This document shows, in pieces, positions 15,052-24,907 of a DNA stretch of 55,129 bases (position 1 is its first letter; each line of letters starts with the position of its first letter). The stretch is from positions 1 to 55,129 of the forward strand of contig CAYHMW010000005.1 of the NCBI GenBank assembly GCA_964357925.1. Reading direction: 5' to 3'. The position numbers and the translations under genes were made by a program. Source of the DNA: CAYHMW01 sp964357925 (GTDB taxonomy: Bacteria; Patescibacteriota; Microgenomatia; UBA8517). The notes under the pieces are model-generated. The model made no database searches and was not told the DNA's origin. It was given only the letters and a program-made list of their open reading frames with translations.

Positions 15052-16204
15052 GCATTACATTGTTTGATATATAAGAAAGCGAAAAGAGATAAATAGGCAG
15101 AATCAAAGCGACGAAAACATACTTAAATTCCTTTGATGTAATAACGTTCGAATAAGAAGCAAGAAGAAACGGCAAGATAGGAAGTGAGTAACGAACAATG
15201 TCCCGATGCGAAACAAAAATTATTGACACTAGAAAAACGGCGGAAAACCAAGCAGCTGCGCCCATATCTTTTTTAAACATATAGAGAGTTCCAAGTCCGG
15301 CAAGCAAATAAACAAAGACAATCTCCTCTAGCCAATGAGTACCTACCCAAGGTTGGCTATAATCAAAAATCTGGAAAGGTGGGAAGAGGAGATGGATATT
15401 GTCCCCCGAATGAAAATAAGCGAAGTAGTCTCCCATCCGAACTCCATAAAACATAAACACGCCAAGAAGTGATAGTGGAATGAGAAGAAGCGGGTAGGAT
15501 CTCCATTCTAATGTTCTAATCCACTCGCTTGGCGAAGTGGTAGCGGCCCTCTGTAATTTAGGCAGTAGTAAATACAGCCCATAACCGATAAACAACAAAA
15601 TTCCAGGAGATTTTGTTAATTGAGCAATTGCTCCCCAAACGCCAGCCCTCATATATTGTTTTTTGTTAAAGTGGTAAATTGAAGCAAGTATCCCAGCCAT
15701 AAATAATGGCTCCGGAGTCCCCGTTGATCTAGCAATTAGCCACCGAGCGGGGAACAGCGCAAAAACAATCGCCACAAATATAACCTCGCTGGGAGAAACA
15801 TAATCTGCAATATACTTGCTGAAGTAATAAACACAGAGGATTGAGCTTAATACAGTGACAAGTAACATGGCCCAAGGGAAACCAAAAACATCTCCAAAGC
15901 CGAGGTGCAGAACGTCTCCAAACACTGAAATTAGCGCGGGATAAAGTGGAAAATGGGCGGCATAATATTCCACGGGAAGTGGAAACGAAAAATTAGCTTT
16001 GATGTACTCAATACTATAAAAACTTTTTGCTACCACTATGTAAAGTGGTCCATCATAGTTCGCCGCAATTACCTGCATTCCTCCTGTGGGTAGGGGTATG
16101 TTCCAGAATTCAGGTAGCCTTAAAATAAACGGAAGCCAAACCAAAAGTGTTGGTATCAATGATATGACAACTATCTTCAAAAAGTGAGAAAGTCTGGTAC
16201 GCAT
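15023..16204 (-). CDS. PIG-V-like GT-C mannosyltransferase family protein
   Basis: 393 residues with an N-terminal helix (about 9-30) and roughly nine more. The first external loop has ANYDGPLYIVVAKSFY (48-63) with Asp51 in the usual GT-C catalytic position, then YYAAHFPLYPAL. The motif RSTGTPEPLFMAGILAS and the later QLTKSPGILL match the PIG-V-type branch (GPI mannosyltransferase II-like). It would transfer a hexose from a polyprenyl-phosphate donor. The start is preceded by an extended -10 at 6 nt, suggesting a leaderless message. Confidence 0.8.
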   Translation of the reverse strand: MRTRLSHFLKIVVISLIPTLLVWLPFILRLPEFWNIPLPTGGMQVIAANYDGPLYIVVAKSFYSIEYIKANFSFPLPVEYYAAHFPLYPALISVFGDVLHLGFGDVFGFPWAMLLVTVLSSILCVYYFSKYIADYVSPSEVIFVAIVFALFPARWLIARSTGTPEPLFMAGILASIYHFNKKQYMRAGVWGAIAQLTKSPGILLFIGYGLYLLLPKLQRAATTSPSEWIRTLEWRSYPLLLIPLSLLGVFMFYGVRMGDYFAYFHSGDNIHLLFPPFQIFDYSQPWVGTHWLEEIVFVYLLAGLGTLYMFKKDMGAAAWFSAVFLVSIIFVSHRDIVRYSLPILPFLLASYSNVITSKEFKYVFVALILPIYLFSLSYISNNVMPISDWGPLL

Positions 16205-16210
16205 CCTAAT

Positions 16211-16219
16211 ATGTTAGCA
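16211..16219 (-). promoter_or_regulatory. Extended -10 promoter of the PIG-V-like gene
   Basis: TGCTAACAT on the minus strand ends 6 nt before ATG 16204, placing the expected transcription start at the start codon. In the same 56-nt divergent gap, TGCTAGACT at 16236-16244 on the plus strand is a candidate -10 for the gene at 16261. Confidence 0.5.
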
Positions 16220-16260
16220 CGCGCAACAATTTTTGTGCTAGACTTTGGGGTAAATTAGTC

Positions 16261-16968
16261 ATGAAAACCCTTTCAGAACTCTCAGTCTTCTTTCCCTCAT
16301 ATAACGAAGAAAGAAATATTACAAATACTGTAGAGAAGGCAATCAAGGTGCTTCCATCAGTTGCCAAGAGATGGGAAGTGATTGTCGTTAATGATGGCTC
16401 CAAGGACAAGACGAAGGAAGTGGCACTAAAGCTTGCAAAAAAAGACAAAAGAATTCGCCTCATTGACCATCCAATAAATCGTGGCTATGGCGCAGCCTTG
16501 AAGTCAGGATTTTATAAATCGAAGTACGAATGGGTTGCCTTCACCGATGCTGACGGCCAATTCGATTTTAGTGAAATTGTCGAATTTATAAAAGTTCAGC
16601 AAAATTCAAATGCAGACCTTGTCATTGGATACTATAAAAATAGGCAAGTTCCGTTTTATAGAAAAATAAATACTTTTTTCTGGGAGCTAGTCGTCTATTT
16701 AGCCTTTGGATTAAAAGTAAAGGATATCGACTGTGCTTTTAAATTAATTAATAGAAAAGTAATCGACACAATTGATCCACTCGAAAGTGAACGAGGAGCA
16801 TTTATTAGTAGCGAGTTTCTAATCAAAGCCAAAAAAGCGAATTTCAAAATTGTCGAAGTTGGAATCACACATTACCCACGAGTTGAAGGGAGTGGTACCG
16901 GGTCAAATCTCAATGTAATAATAAAAAGCTTTGTGGATCTTGCTCAATTGTGGAAAAAGCTAAGATGA
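16261..16968 (+). CDS. GT2 family glycosyltransferase (polyprenyl-phosphate sugar synthase-like)
   Basis: 235 residues, single GT2 domain without membrane helices. Motifs: FPSYNEERNI (11-20), VVNDGSKDKT (42-51), DADGQFD (96-102) and IDCAFKL, where the usual CGFK-type motif is varied. The family transfers a sugar from a nucleotide donor to polyprenyl phosphate on the cytoplasmic side. It starts the rightward operon 16261-26632 and overlaps by 4 nt (ATGA) the GT-C gene that would use its product. Confidence 0.9.
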   Translation: MKTLSELSVFFPSYNEERNITNTVEKAIKVLPSVAKRWEVIVVNDGSKDKTKEVALKLAKKDKRIRLIDHPINRGYGAALKSGFYKSKYEWVAFTDADGQFDFSEIVEFIKVQQNSNADLVIGYYKNRQVPFYRKINTFFWELVVYLAFGLKVKDIDCAFKLINRKVIDTIDPLESERGAFISSEFLIKAKKANFKIVEVGITHYPRVEGSGTGSNLNVIIKSFVDLAQLWKKLR

Positions 16969-18497
16969 AAAACATCAAAACTTGGATCAGCCAAAATAAA
17001 ACAGAATTTTATATTCTAGTTGCAATATTGCTACTAGCATCATTCCTGCGCCTCTACAGAATCGGTGAATATATGACATTTCTGGGAGACGAAGGCCGCG
17101 ATGCCATTATCGTCTGGAGACTCCTAACAAAAGCCGACCCAATATTGATTGGACCAGGCACTTCAATTGGTAATATGTATCTGGGCCCACTCTACTACTA
17201 CTTTATTGCCCCAAGTCTATTGTTTGCCAATTTCTCACCTATCGGTCCATCAATTTTAATTGCGTTAGTTGGTGTCGCCACTGTATTTCTTGTATGGCTT
17301 GTTTCTCGCGAGTGGTTTGGAAGAGAAGGGGCAAAGGCAGCGGCAATACTTTATGCAATCGCCCCCACAGTAATCATTTATAGTCGCGCTTCATGGAATC
17401 CCAATATAATGCCTTTCTTTGCATTGCTTTCAATTTATTCAATATGGCGAGTTTGGCAAAACCAAGAATCAAAGTGGCTGATAGTCATTGGTGTTTGCAT
17501 CGCATTTGTCCTCCAGTCCCACTACCTCGGCTTATTATTGATCCCCACACTTGGTATTTTCTGGATACTGACTTTTTATAAATTAAGACAAGGAAAAATC
17601 AATCCTAAATACCATATACGATATACAATATACGGAGCAATCCTGTTTGGACTGCTTATGTCTCCCTTGGTTATTTTCGACTTTCGACACAATTTTATTA
17701 ACTACAATGCAATCAAACTTTTCTTCACAGAGCGCCAAACTACAGTGTCGGCGCGTCCTTGGAGTGCACTACCAAACATCTGGCCTCTCCTGCAAGATGT
17801 TGCCACACGTCTTCTTGCTGGTCGGAATGAATGGCTCGGTTCTTGGGTGAGCGTTGGTATGGTAGCCTCACTACTTTTATTAATTAAATCAGAAAGATTT
17901 AAGTTGCAGGACCGATCATTGAAAGCACTCATCCTTATTTTTATTTGGCTCGGAGTTAGTTTAGTTGGTCTTGGAGTTTACAAACAGCACATCTACGATC
18001 ATTACTATGGATTCTTTTTTCCAGCACCATTTTTGCTTTTCGCAGGTGTTGCTCAGACTCTTATCACGCGCGCGAAAATACGCGGACTCTGGCTTGTCTC
18101 AACTGCCATGGTTTTTCTTGTTTACTTCAACATGCTAGATAATCCACTGCAGTATCCACCAAATAGACAGCTCCAAAGGTCTGTCGAAGTGGCAAACAAA
18201 ATAAAAAATGAAGCCAGCGGTCAAAAATTTAATTTGGCTGTAATAGCAGAGAGAAATTATGAAGACGCATATCAGTATTTTCTGGAAAGAGACAAAGCGG
18301 GAGTTGTTGATATCGACCCGCTAAACTATAAAGCAACGAGAACCAATCAGTTATTTGTTGTTTGTGAAATGCCAATGGAGAAATGTAATCCCACGAATAG
18401 TCCCAAGGCAGAAGTTGCTAACTTTGGCTGGAGCAAAATTGAAGAAGATTGGGAAGTCATGGGCGTCACAATCTTCAAATTAGTCCCGGCACAATGA
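16965..18497 (+). CDS. GT-C family membrane glycosyltransferase (DExRD subtype)
   Basis: 510 residues from ATG 16965, coupled to the upstream GT2 by ATGA. After the first helix (about 14-30) the external loop reads FLGDEGRDAIIVW (39-51) with the Asp42-Glu43 pair of the ArnT/PMT superfamily. IGPGTSIGNMYLGPLYYY follows, then about ten helices and a soluble C-terminal domain (about 400-510). One of five paralogues here with a D-[EQ]-x-[RSD]-type loop (also 19464, 20994, 35260, 42575). A three-copy heptamer repeat at 17614-17634 encodes an extra KYHIRYTIYG stretch before a helix. Confidence 0.87.
   Translation: MKNIKTWISQNKTEFYILVAILLLASFLRLYRIGEYMTFLGDEGRDAIIVWRLLTKADPILIGPGTSIGNMYLGPLYYYFIAPSLLFANFSPIGPSILIALVGVATVFLVWLVSREWFGREGAKAAAILYAIAPTVIIYSRASWNPNIMPFFALLSIYSIWRVWQNQESKWLIVIGVCIAFVLQSHYLGLLLIPTLGIFWILTFYKLRQGKINPKYHIRYTIYGAILFGLLMSPLVIFDFRHNFINYNAIKLFFTERQTTVSARPWSALPNIWPLLQDVATRLLAGRNEWLGSWVSVGMVASLLLLIKSERFKLQDRSLKALILIFIWLGVSLVGLGVYKQHIYDHYYGFFFPAPFLLFAGVAQTLITRAKIRGLWLVSTAMVFLVYFNMLDNPLQYPPNRQLQRSVEVANKIKNEASGQKFNLAVIAERNYEDAYQYFLERDKAGVVDIDPLNYKATRTNQLFVVCEMPMEKCNPTNSPKAEVANFGWSKIEEDWEVMGVTIFKLVPAQ
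17614..17634 (+). repeat. Three tandem heptamers inside a GT-C gene
   Basis: ATATACG, ATATACA, ATATACG in a row. Three 7-bp units make 21 bp, seven codons, so the frame is kept. The encoded stretch is absent from the paralogue at the equivalent position just before a transmembrane helix. Confidence 0.6.
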
Positions 18498-19477
18498 ACT
18501 ACCCCGAATCGCAACTAATTCTCGAAGAAATCAAAAAAGCCAATAAAATCTTGGTCAACTGCCACAGGAGTCCAGATCCAGATTCCTTCGGCTCTGCTCT
18601 AGCAATGTATGAAGAGTTGTTAAAACTTGGGAACACTGTCGAAATAATTTGTCCAAGCGAAGATTTTATAAACTATGCATTTTTAGACCACTTCAATCAA
18701 ATAAAGTACGTCAAATTCGAAGAATTTAATTTTACAGACTATGATCTCTTGATAGCAATTGACTCTTCAAGTTGGGATCAAGTTACAGATGTGCAAGATT
18801 TTGCCCCTCCAATCAAAACAGTTGTAATTGACCACCACGAAACTAATACAAAATACGGAGCAATTAATTTAGTAATGCCAGATATAAGCTCAGCCGCAGA
18901 AGTAGTTTATGGGGTTTTGGAAGACTGGGGTAGCGAACTAACAAAGTCTCAAGCAAATGCTTTGCTAACCGGAGTTATTGGCGATACTGGTGCGTTTCGT
19001 TACCCTGAAGTAACGGCGACTACACTGAAAATTGCAGGAGAGTTAATAGATCTCGGAGCTAACAAGAACGAAATTATTTTCAATATTTTCAACAATTTAG
19101 ATGAAAAAATGCTGCAATTTTGGGGTCTAGTCCTAACCAATCTAAGAGTTGAGCATGAACATAAATTCGCATGGAGCGCTGTAAGCTACGTTGACTATGC
19201 AAAAATAGAACCTCCACAAAAAACATCTTCAATCACTGCGAATATGTTTTTCGCAAGCATCAGAGACACAAATTTCGGATTTATATTGATAGAATCCCAA
19301 ATAGGAAAACTAGACTTATCACTCAGGGCTCGCACCGATTTTGACACATCAAAAATCGCAGTCGAGCTAGGCGGGGGCGGCCACAAAGCCGCGTCAGGCG
19401 CAGAAATCATCGGTAAAAGTTTCGACGAAGCAGTTAGTTTGGTTTTAGAAACAGCCAAAAAATATGCCAATCAATAA
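18494..19477 (+). CDS. DHH-family phosphoesterase (NrnA-like nanoRNase/pAp phosphatase)
   Basis: 327 residues from ATG 18494, coupled by ATGA to the upstream GT-C. N-terminal DHH domain with metal motifs HRSPDPDSFGS (24-34), Asp90 in LIAIDSS, DHH at 113-115 and Asp164 in GVIGDTGAFR; C-terminal DHHA1 domain with LGGGGHKAASGA. Known members hydrolyse short RNA oligonucleotides or 3'-phosphoadenosine 5'-phosphate. Its position inside a glycosyltransferase operon is odd and may only reflect compact gene packing, though pAp removal could link to sulfation elsewhere. Confidence 0.92.
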   Translation: MNYPESQLILEEIKKANKILVNCHRSPDPDSFGSALAMYEELLKLGNTVEIICPSEDFINYAFLDHFNQIKYVKFEEFNFTDYDLLIAIDSSSWDQVTDVQDFAPPIKTVVIDHHETNTKYGAINLVMPDISSAAEVVYGVLEDWGSELTKSQANALLTGVIGDTGAFRYPEVTATTLKIAGELIDLGANKNEIIFNIFNNLDEKMLQFWGLVLTNLRVEHEHKFAWSAVSYVDYAKIEPPQKTSSITANMFFASIRDTNFGFILIESQIGKLDLSLRARTDFDTSKIAVELGGGGHKAASGAEIIGKSFDEAVSLVLETAKKYANQ

Positions 19478-20993
19478 CACAAAAAATCTTAAATCAGAAA
19501 TCCTAAACAACAAGCTTGTTTATATTCTTTTATCAATTATTTTATTAGTAGGATTTTTCCTTCGTGTCTACCGCATCGACCAAGTTCTTGGTTTTTACTT
19601 TGATCAAGGTCGTGATGCCATGGTCGTCTGGAACCTCATTCACAATGGAAAATTCTTCCTCATCGGCCCGACTACTGGCATCGCCGGAATATTCAGAGGC
19701 CCACTTTATTATTATTTAATTGCCCCATTTTATTTTCTCGGCGGAGGAGACCCAATCTGGCCATCTATATTTTTATCTTTCACAACGATTCTCGCAAATC
19801 TTTTGATGTATTATCTGGGTTTTAAATTCCACTCTCGCGTCGCCGGCCTATTGGCAGCAACGGTTGCAAGCTTTTCTTTTAATATCACAATCGCCAGCCG
19901 CTGGCTCAGTAATCCCACCCCCATGATGCTTTTATCCATGTTGCTGATTTTTTTTATGTACCTGATAAGCAACAAATCCCAAAGTATAAATAAAAATAAA
20001 TACTTCTTAGGGTGGCTATGGGTGGGCTTGGGATTTATTGCAGGTGTATCGTTATTCCATTTCGGCTCCTCCGGCGAATTTTTCTACCTTCCTGCCCTTG
20101 CCATTTTCGCCCTTTGGCAAAGGAGTACCTTAACAATGAAAACGATTATTTTTGCAGGGCTTGCATTTCTGGCAACAGCCTCACCACTTATAATTTTTGA
20201 TCTCCGTCACGAGGGAATTTTGAGAAACAACCTAGTGGGTTTTCTTTTTGGCGAAGAAACTTTCAAATTAACTTTCACAGAAGTTCTCAAAGTTCGCACC
20301 AACTTTTACTACGACGTCTTCAAAAACAAAATATTTCATTCAGTCAGAACTTATGAATGGTGGCTACTCTCCGGAATAACCACAATTTTTTTGTTTAATT
20401 TCAAGGAAATCTGGAAAAAATCCGGCAATAAAATTCTTATGTTAACGCTGGGGTCTCCAATGATCGGACTTTTATTTTTCCAAGGCAATGAAGGCAATAT
20501 TTATGACTATTACATGACAGGCTACTATTTAATTTTCATCTTACTTTTTGGAATAACGCTAGCCACAGTCTGGCGATTTTATTTGGGAAAGGTACTAGTA
20601 CTTTACTTTCTCTATATTTTTTTAAACAACAACGTCCCAATTACTTGGAGTCGCATCAACGATGGATTGGATGGTCCCCACACCATTGCTTTTGGTAATC
20701 AAAAAGAAGCTCTCGATTGGGTGTACAAAGATGCCAAGGGGGAGAATTTTAATACTGACGTTTATGTTCCGCCGGTTATCCCACATGCTTATGACTATTT
20801 GTTTGCATGGTATGAACAAGACCATAATGGCTTAATCTCAGATCATGTCGATCTACTATATACGCTCTACGAAGTTGACCCTCCACATCCTGAGAGATTG
20901 GAAGTGTGGATGGCAAGGCAAAAGGGGATAGGAGAAGTGGAATACGAAAAAAGTTTCGGTGGTATCACTGTTCAAAGAAGACACAGAATCTAG
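19464..20993 (+). CDS. GT-C family membrane glycosyltransferase (DQGRD subtype)
   Basis: 509 residues. First helix about 18-35, then YFDQGRDAMVVW (45-56), in which Gln replaces the usual second acidic residue after Asp47. IGPTTGIAGIFRGPLYYY follows, closely resembling the loop of the gene at 16965. About ten helices, with PLIIFDLRHEG near mid-protein, and a C-terminal soluble domain (about 400-509). Overlaps the DHH gene by 14 nt. The Asp-Gln variant may alter metal use or activity. Sugar and acceptor unknown. Confidence 0.85.
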   Translation: MPINNTKNLKSEILNNKLVYILLSIILLVGFFLRVYRIDQVLGFYFDQGRDAMVVWNLIHNGKFFLIGPTTGIAGIFRGPLYYYLIAPFYFLGGGDPIWPSIFLSFTTILANLLMYYLGFKFHSRVAGLLAATVASFSFNITIASRWLSNPTPMMLLSMLLIFFMYLISNKSQSINKNKYFLGWLWVGLGFIAGVSLFHFGSSGEFFYLPALAIFALWQRSTLTMKTIIFAGLAFLATASPLIIFDLRHEGILRNNLVGFLFGEETFKLTFTEVLKVRTNFYYDVFKNKIFHSVRTYEWWLLSGITTIFLFNFKEIWKKSGNKILMLTLGSPMIGLLFFQGNEGNIYDYYMTGYYLIFILLFGITLATVWRFYLGKVLVLYFLYIFLNNNVPITWSRINDGLDGPHTIAFGNQKEALDWVYKDAKGENFNTDVYVPPVIPHAYDYLFAWYEQDHNGLISDHVDLLYTLYEVDPPHPERLEVWMARQKGIGEVEYEKSFGGITVQRRHRI

Positions 20994-22472
20994 ATGTTGA
21001 AATTACTTTTTAAAAAACGAAGTTTGTTTACCATTTTACTTCTTGGTCTCCTCCTTCGTACCTACAACCCAATGGAGCTCTTCCAATATGGTCATGATCA
21101 GGATCTTATTGGCTGGTTTGTTAAAGATATCGTAGTTAATCACAACCTCCGGCTAATTGGTCAACAAACGTCTCAACTGGGAGTTTTTATAGGTCCGCTA
21201 TTTTATTACGTAATTATTCCTTTTTACTTGATTACAAATATGGATCCAATTGGTGGAGTTATTTTTGTTACATTAATCGGCTTGATCACAATTTATAGTT
21301 TCTATTATGTTTTTAAAAACGTGTTCGATGAAAAAACTGGACTGATTGCAGCTGCAATCTATGCTACTAGTTTTTCTACAGTCCTCACAGATCGCGAAGT
21401 GGTACCAACAACTCCAGTTATGCTCTGGTCAATTTGGTTTTTATATGACCTCCACCTTCTACTTAAAGGAAAATTTAAATTCGGCCTTCCACTCCTTGGA
21501 GTGCTTGTTGGTTTAATCTGGCACATTAATATGGGCTTGGCCCTTCTCACGCCAGTTGCAGTTTTAGCAATTATTTTAAGTAAAAAGCTACCAAAGCCCA
21601 AAACTGCAATATTGTCCCTTTCACTTTTCTTGCTGTTATCCGCCCCGTTAATACTTTTTGAGCTTCGCCACAATTTCCTTCAAAGCCACGCAATAATAAG
21701 CTCCTTAGCTGGTAATTCAACTGGAGGGTCAGTCCAAGCACCCTCAGAAAAAATATATCGAGTAGCCCAGCTAGTTAACGCAAATATTAAAAACTTGCTA
21801 TGGGGATCAGTTATTGATCTACCTGAAAAATATCATTATTTGCTACCCGCCATATTATTTGCTGGCCTGGCCTTCTTTAAAAAAATAAACAAAAAATTAG
21901 CACTATTACTTGCACTCTGGGTGTCATTATTTGTAGTATTTTTAACCTTTAACTCAATAATAATCTCCGAATACTACCTTAATAGCATTAACGTAGTTTG
22001 GACTTTGCTTCTAAGTCTGCTAGTTAATTGGATAATTTCTTCCAGATACAAAAATTTTGGTGTACTAATCCTTGCAATATTTATTAGCCTAAACATAAAT
22101 AGGTTTATTAAGCTACCAATAAACAAAAGCGGCTATATAGAGCGAAAAGCTATTGTTGCAGAAATTGCCAGAGATTCCAGAGAGCGAGGTTACCCCTGCG
22201 TCGCAGCCAGTTATATTGTAAGCCCCGGCCGCGATCTTGGTTATAGATATTTTTTCTGGCTACAGGATCTTCATGTTAACTCTCCTAAGTCTTTGGCACC
22301 AGTTTACTCAATAGTCTTTCCTCACAGCTTGGTCGATAGCATTGATAAGAGTTTTGGTGCTTTGGGACTTATTTATCCTGATTACGATCGCTACACAAAG
22401 GATGGAGTGGCAAATTCTTGCAGTGGTGACAATTCTAACCTCACCGATCCACTTTTCGGGTATACTAATTAA
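20994..22472 (+). CDS. GT-C family membrane glycosyltransferase (DQD subtype)
   Basis: 492 residues. First helix about 10-24, then YGHDQDLIGW (32-41) with Asp35 and Asp37, followed by LIGQQTSQLGVFIGPLFYY. About ten helices; PLILFELRHNFLQ mid-protein matches its paralogues. The C-terminal domain (GYRYFFWLQDLH, then APVYSIVFP, SFGALGLIYPD) is clearly homologous to that of the gene at 35260, so these two form a close pair. It starts on the base after the stop of the preceding gene. Confidence 0.85.
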   Translation: MLKLLFKKRSLFTILLLGLLLRTYNPMELFQYGHDQDLIGWFVKDIVVNHNLRLIGQQTSQLGVFIGPLFYYVIIPFYLITNMDPIGGVIFVTLIGLITIYSFYYVFKNVFDEKTGLIAAAIYATSFSTVLTDREVVPTTPVMLWSIWFLYDLHLLLKGKFKFGLPLLGVLVGLIWHINMGLALLTPVAVLAIILSKKLPKPKTAILSLSLFLLLSAPLILFELRHNFLQSHAIISSLAGNSTGGSVQAPSEKIYRVAQLVNANIKNLLWGSVIDLPEKYHYLLPAILFAGLAFFKKINKKLALLLALWVSLFVVFLTFNSIIISEYYLNSINVVWTLLLSLLVNWIISSRYKNFGVLILAIFISLNINRFIKLPINKSGYIERKAIVAEIARDSRERGYPCVAASYIVSPGRDLGYRYFFWLQDLHVNSPKSLAPVYSIVFPHSLVDSIDKSFGALGLIYPDYDRYTKDGVANSCSGDNSNLTDPLFGYTN

Positions 22473-22475
22473 GCA

Positions 22476-23237
22476 ATGAAAAAAAGCATTTATTTAACCG
22501 TAGTAATTCCTGCGTTTAATGAAATAAATAACCTCAAGAAAGGCGTACTTGAAGATGTCTACGAATACTTGCACAAGCAAGATTACACATGGGAGGTACT
22601 TGTCGTTGACGATGGTTCGACTGACACAACGTCGGTAGAAGTTGGCAAGTTCGCAAGCCGTCATAAAAACTTTACCCTTTTAAAGGAACCCCACCGAGGT
22701 AAGGCAGGCACTGTAATTGCAGGGATGCTCAAAGGGAGCGGGAAAAATATTGTATTTATTGATATGGATATGGCAACGCCAATTGAGGAGCTCGAACACC
22801 TTCTCCCAAAACTTGACGCAGGCTATGACATCGCAATAGGTAGTAGGTCAGGCAGAAAAGGTGCTCCAATCGTAAGAAAACTTATGGCATACGGCTTTAC
22901 GGTTTTACGATTCTTAATACTTCGGCTGCCTTTTAGAGACACCCAATGTGGCTTCAAAGGATTCTCAAGAAAAGCCACTCAAACTATATTCCAAAGAATG
23001 TTAGTTTACACAAAAGAGCAGTCCATAAAAGGCTCTGCCGTAACTGCTGGTTTCGATCTGGAAGTGTTATATGTCGCAAGAAAACTCGGCTTTAAGGTTG
23101 CCGAAGTTCCTGTTAACTGGCACGACGCAGGAGATAGAGGAGGCCACGGAGTGAACCCACTGAAAGATTCCTGGCAGGGACTCATCGGCCTGTTGCAAGT
23201 TCGCAAAAACGCCCTACTTGGAAAATATAAAATCTAA
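22476..23237 (+). CDS. GT2 polyprenyl-phosphate glucose/mannose synthase-like (ALG5/DPM-type)
   Basis: 253 residues. VVIPAFNEINNL (9-20), VVDDGSTDTT (43-52), DMDMATP (96-102), LRLPFRDTQCGFKGF and a C-terminal VNWHDAGDRG motif are those of dolichyl-phosphate glucose synthase-type GT2 enzymes. It would make a polyprenyl-phosphate hexose in the cytoplasm. No membrane helices are obvious, so it should act peripherally. It lies between two GT-C genes (3-nt and 2-nt gaps) that could use its product. Confidence 0.92.
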   Translation: MKKSIYLTVVIPAFNEINNLKKGVLEDVYEYLHKQDYTWEVLVVDDGSTDTTSVEVGKFASRHKNFTLLKEPHRGKAGTVIAGMLKGSGKNIVFIDMDMATPIEELEHLLPKLDAGYDIAIGSRSGRKGAPIVRKLMAYGFTVLRFLILRLPFRDTQCGFKGFSRKATQTIFQRMLVYTKEQSIKGSAVTAGFDLEVLYVARKLGFKVAEVPVNWHDAGDRGGHGVNPLKDSWQGLIGLLQVRKNALLGKYKI

Positions 23238-23239
23238 TT

Positions 23240-24880
23240 ATGCCAATTAAAAAGCTGCTCCATGAATGGAAATCAGTTCTGATTTTTGCTCCGCTAATTC
23301 TTGGATTGGGAATATTTCTACGAACTTACAAGCTCGACACAATTCCCGTCTTTGTAGATGAGGCAATTTATGTCCGTTGGGCTCAAGTAATGAAGGCAGA
23401 GTCCACACTCCGATTCCTTCCGCTTTCAGATGGCAAACAGCCCCTTTTTATGTGGTCAATAATTCCAGCTCTTGGTGTCATTAACGATCCCCTGATCGCC
23501 GGTCGGCTTGTATCAGTCGCAGCTGGTGTCGGGTCTATTGTTGGTGTTTTTGCAATTGCGCAAGTCTTGTTCAATGACAAAAGAGTTAGCCTGTTTTCCA
23601 GCTTTATCTATACAATGTCGCCATTCACAGTATTTTTTGACCGGATGGCACTTGCCGATTCCACGCTCACCTTCTTTGGAATTTGGACTTTATTTTTTGC
23701 AATTCTTACGGCCAAATATGAAAGGCTCGATACAGCTATGCTAGCAGGTTTCGCTCTTGGAGGCGCATCCCTCACAAAGTCTCCAGCATTGTTTTTCGCA
23801 TTACTTTTGCCATCAACAATAGTAGTTTTTGATTGGGACAAAAAGAAAAATAGACCACTTCGTTTAATTAAACTAGTTGGTCTGTGGGCCATTACATGGG
23901 GGCTTGCCTTTGGGTTTTATAACATCCTAAGGCTTGGCCCCAATTTCCATATGATTAGTTTACGAAATAACGACTATGTGTTTCCAATTAGTCATATTTG
24001 GGAAAATCCGAGAGACCCATTCATGCCGCATTTTGACAGAGGGTTGGAATGGATACAAATGCTTGGCCCAAGCACAATAATATTCCTTGCAGTTTTTGGC
24101 TTTATTGAAAATTTCAAAAAATATTGGAGACAAACATTTCTTTTACTGCTTTGGGGGATTGCCCCTATTGCAATACAGTCGGAATTTGCAAAAGTTTTTA
24201 CAGCACGTTATATCCTTTTTTCAATCCCTTACCTGCTGATATTGGCGGGAACCGCAACTTTAACATTCCGCACATTTGCTAAAAAAAGCTACGTCAGGAA
24301 GTATCTCTTTCCACTCTTTGTACTTATGGTGGCTCTGCAAGCGTTAGCTTTCCACTACACATTATTCACAAATAAAGAAGAGGCGATACTTCCGCGTAGT
24401 GAACGTTCAGGGTATCTGGAGGAGTGGACAGCCGGCACAGGCATAAAAGAAGCTGCAGATTTTTTAATTTCAGAAAGTACTAAATTTCCAGATACCCATA
24501 TAGTTGTCGGCACAGAAGGCTATTTCGGCACACTCCCCGACGGACTTCAAATTTACACGCAAAACCTGACCGGTGTAACAGTCATCGGAGTCGGTCTTGG
24601 TATAAATGGTATTCACCCAAGCCTGGCCGAATCAAAAGACGCAGGCAACAAAACTTATTTGTTAGCAAACTCATCCCGACTCGACTTCATAGGCTTTCAA
24701 AACTGCTCAGCCGGTCTTGACTACAAAGACGTAGCATGTGAGGAAAAGATCATCAACGCCAACGGCTTTAATGTTATAGAGAAATACAAAAAAGCTAATC
24801 GACCAATGGGCATGAGAGAGCAAATACATCATGGCCCATATGATTATTTATATCTCCTGGAAGTTAAAGGAGAAGAGTAA
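23240..24880 (+). CDS. GT-C family membrane glycosyltransferase (PMT-type, DE motif)
   Basis: 546 residues. First helix about 12-29, then FVDEAIYVRWA (38-48) with Asp40-Glu41, the canonical PMT/ArnT pair. GKQPLFMWSIIP follows, then DRMALADS and GGASLTKSPALFF, the typical GT39-like helix-loop motifs. A long soluble C-terminal part (about 400-546) contains a predicted extracytoplasmic domain. It is the most PMT-like of the cluster, so protein O-glycosylation or lipid-linked transfer is plausible; specificity cannot be read. Confidence 0.88.
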   Translation: MPIKKLLHEWKSVLIFAPLILGLGIFLRTYKLDTIPVFVDEAIYVRWAQVMKAESTLRFLPLSDGKQPLFMWSIIPALGVINDPLIAGRLVSVAAGVGSIVGVFAIAQVLFNDKRVSLFSSFIYTMSPFTVFFDRMALADSTLTFFGIWTLFFAILTAKYERLDTAMLAGFALGGASLTKSPALFFALLLPSTIVVFDWDKKKNRPLRLIKLVGLWAITWGLAFGFYNILRLGPNFHMISLRNNDYVFPISHIWENPRDPFMPHFDRGLEWIQMLGPSTIIFLAVFGFIENFKKYWRQTFLLLLWGIAPIAIQSEFAKVFTARYILFSIPYLLILAGTATLTFRTFAKKSYVRKYLFPLFVLMVALQALAFHYTLFTNKEEAILPRSERSGYLEEWTAGTGIKEAADFLISESTKFPDTHIVVGTEGYFGTLPDGLQIYTQNLTGVTVIGVGLGINGIHPSLAESKDAGNKTYLLANSSRLDFIGFQNCSAGLDYKDVACEEKIINANGFNVIEKYKKANRPMGMREQIHHGPYDYLYLLEVKGEE

Positions 24881-24891
24881 CCCCTATTATG

Positions 24892-24900
24892 TGTTAATAT
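24892..24900 (+). promoter_or_regulatory. Extended -10 box upstream of the gene at 24908
   Basis: TGTTAATAT (TGn plus TAATAT) ends 7 nt before ATG 24908, so transcription would start at the start codon. It lies in a 27-nt gap inside an otherwise tightly packed operon, suggesting an internal promoter giving a leaderless message. Confidence 0.5.
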
Positions 24901-24907
24901 CTTATTT

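Noticed and set aside
18494..19477. DHH protein as a RecJ exonuclease
   Set aside because: It is far shorter than RecJ, and the HRSPDPDSFGS and C-terminal GGGGHK layout fits the NrnA/pAp phosphatase subfamily.
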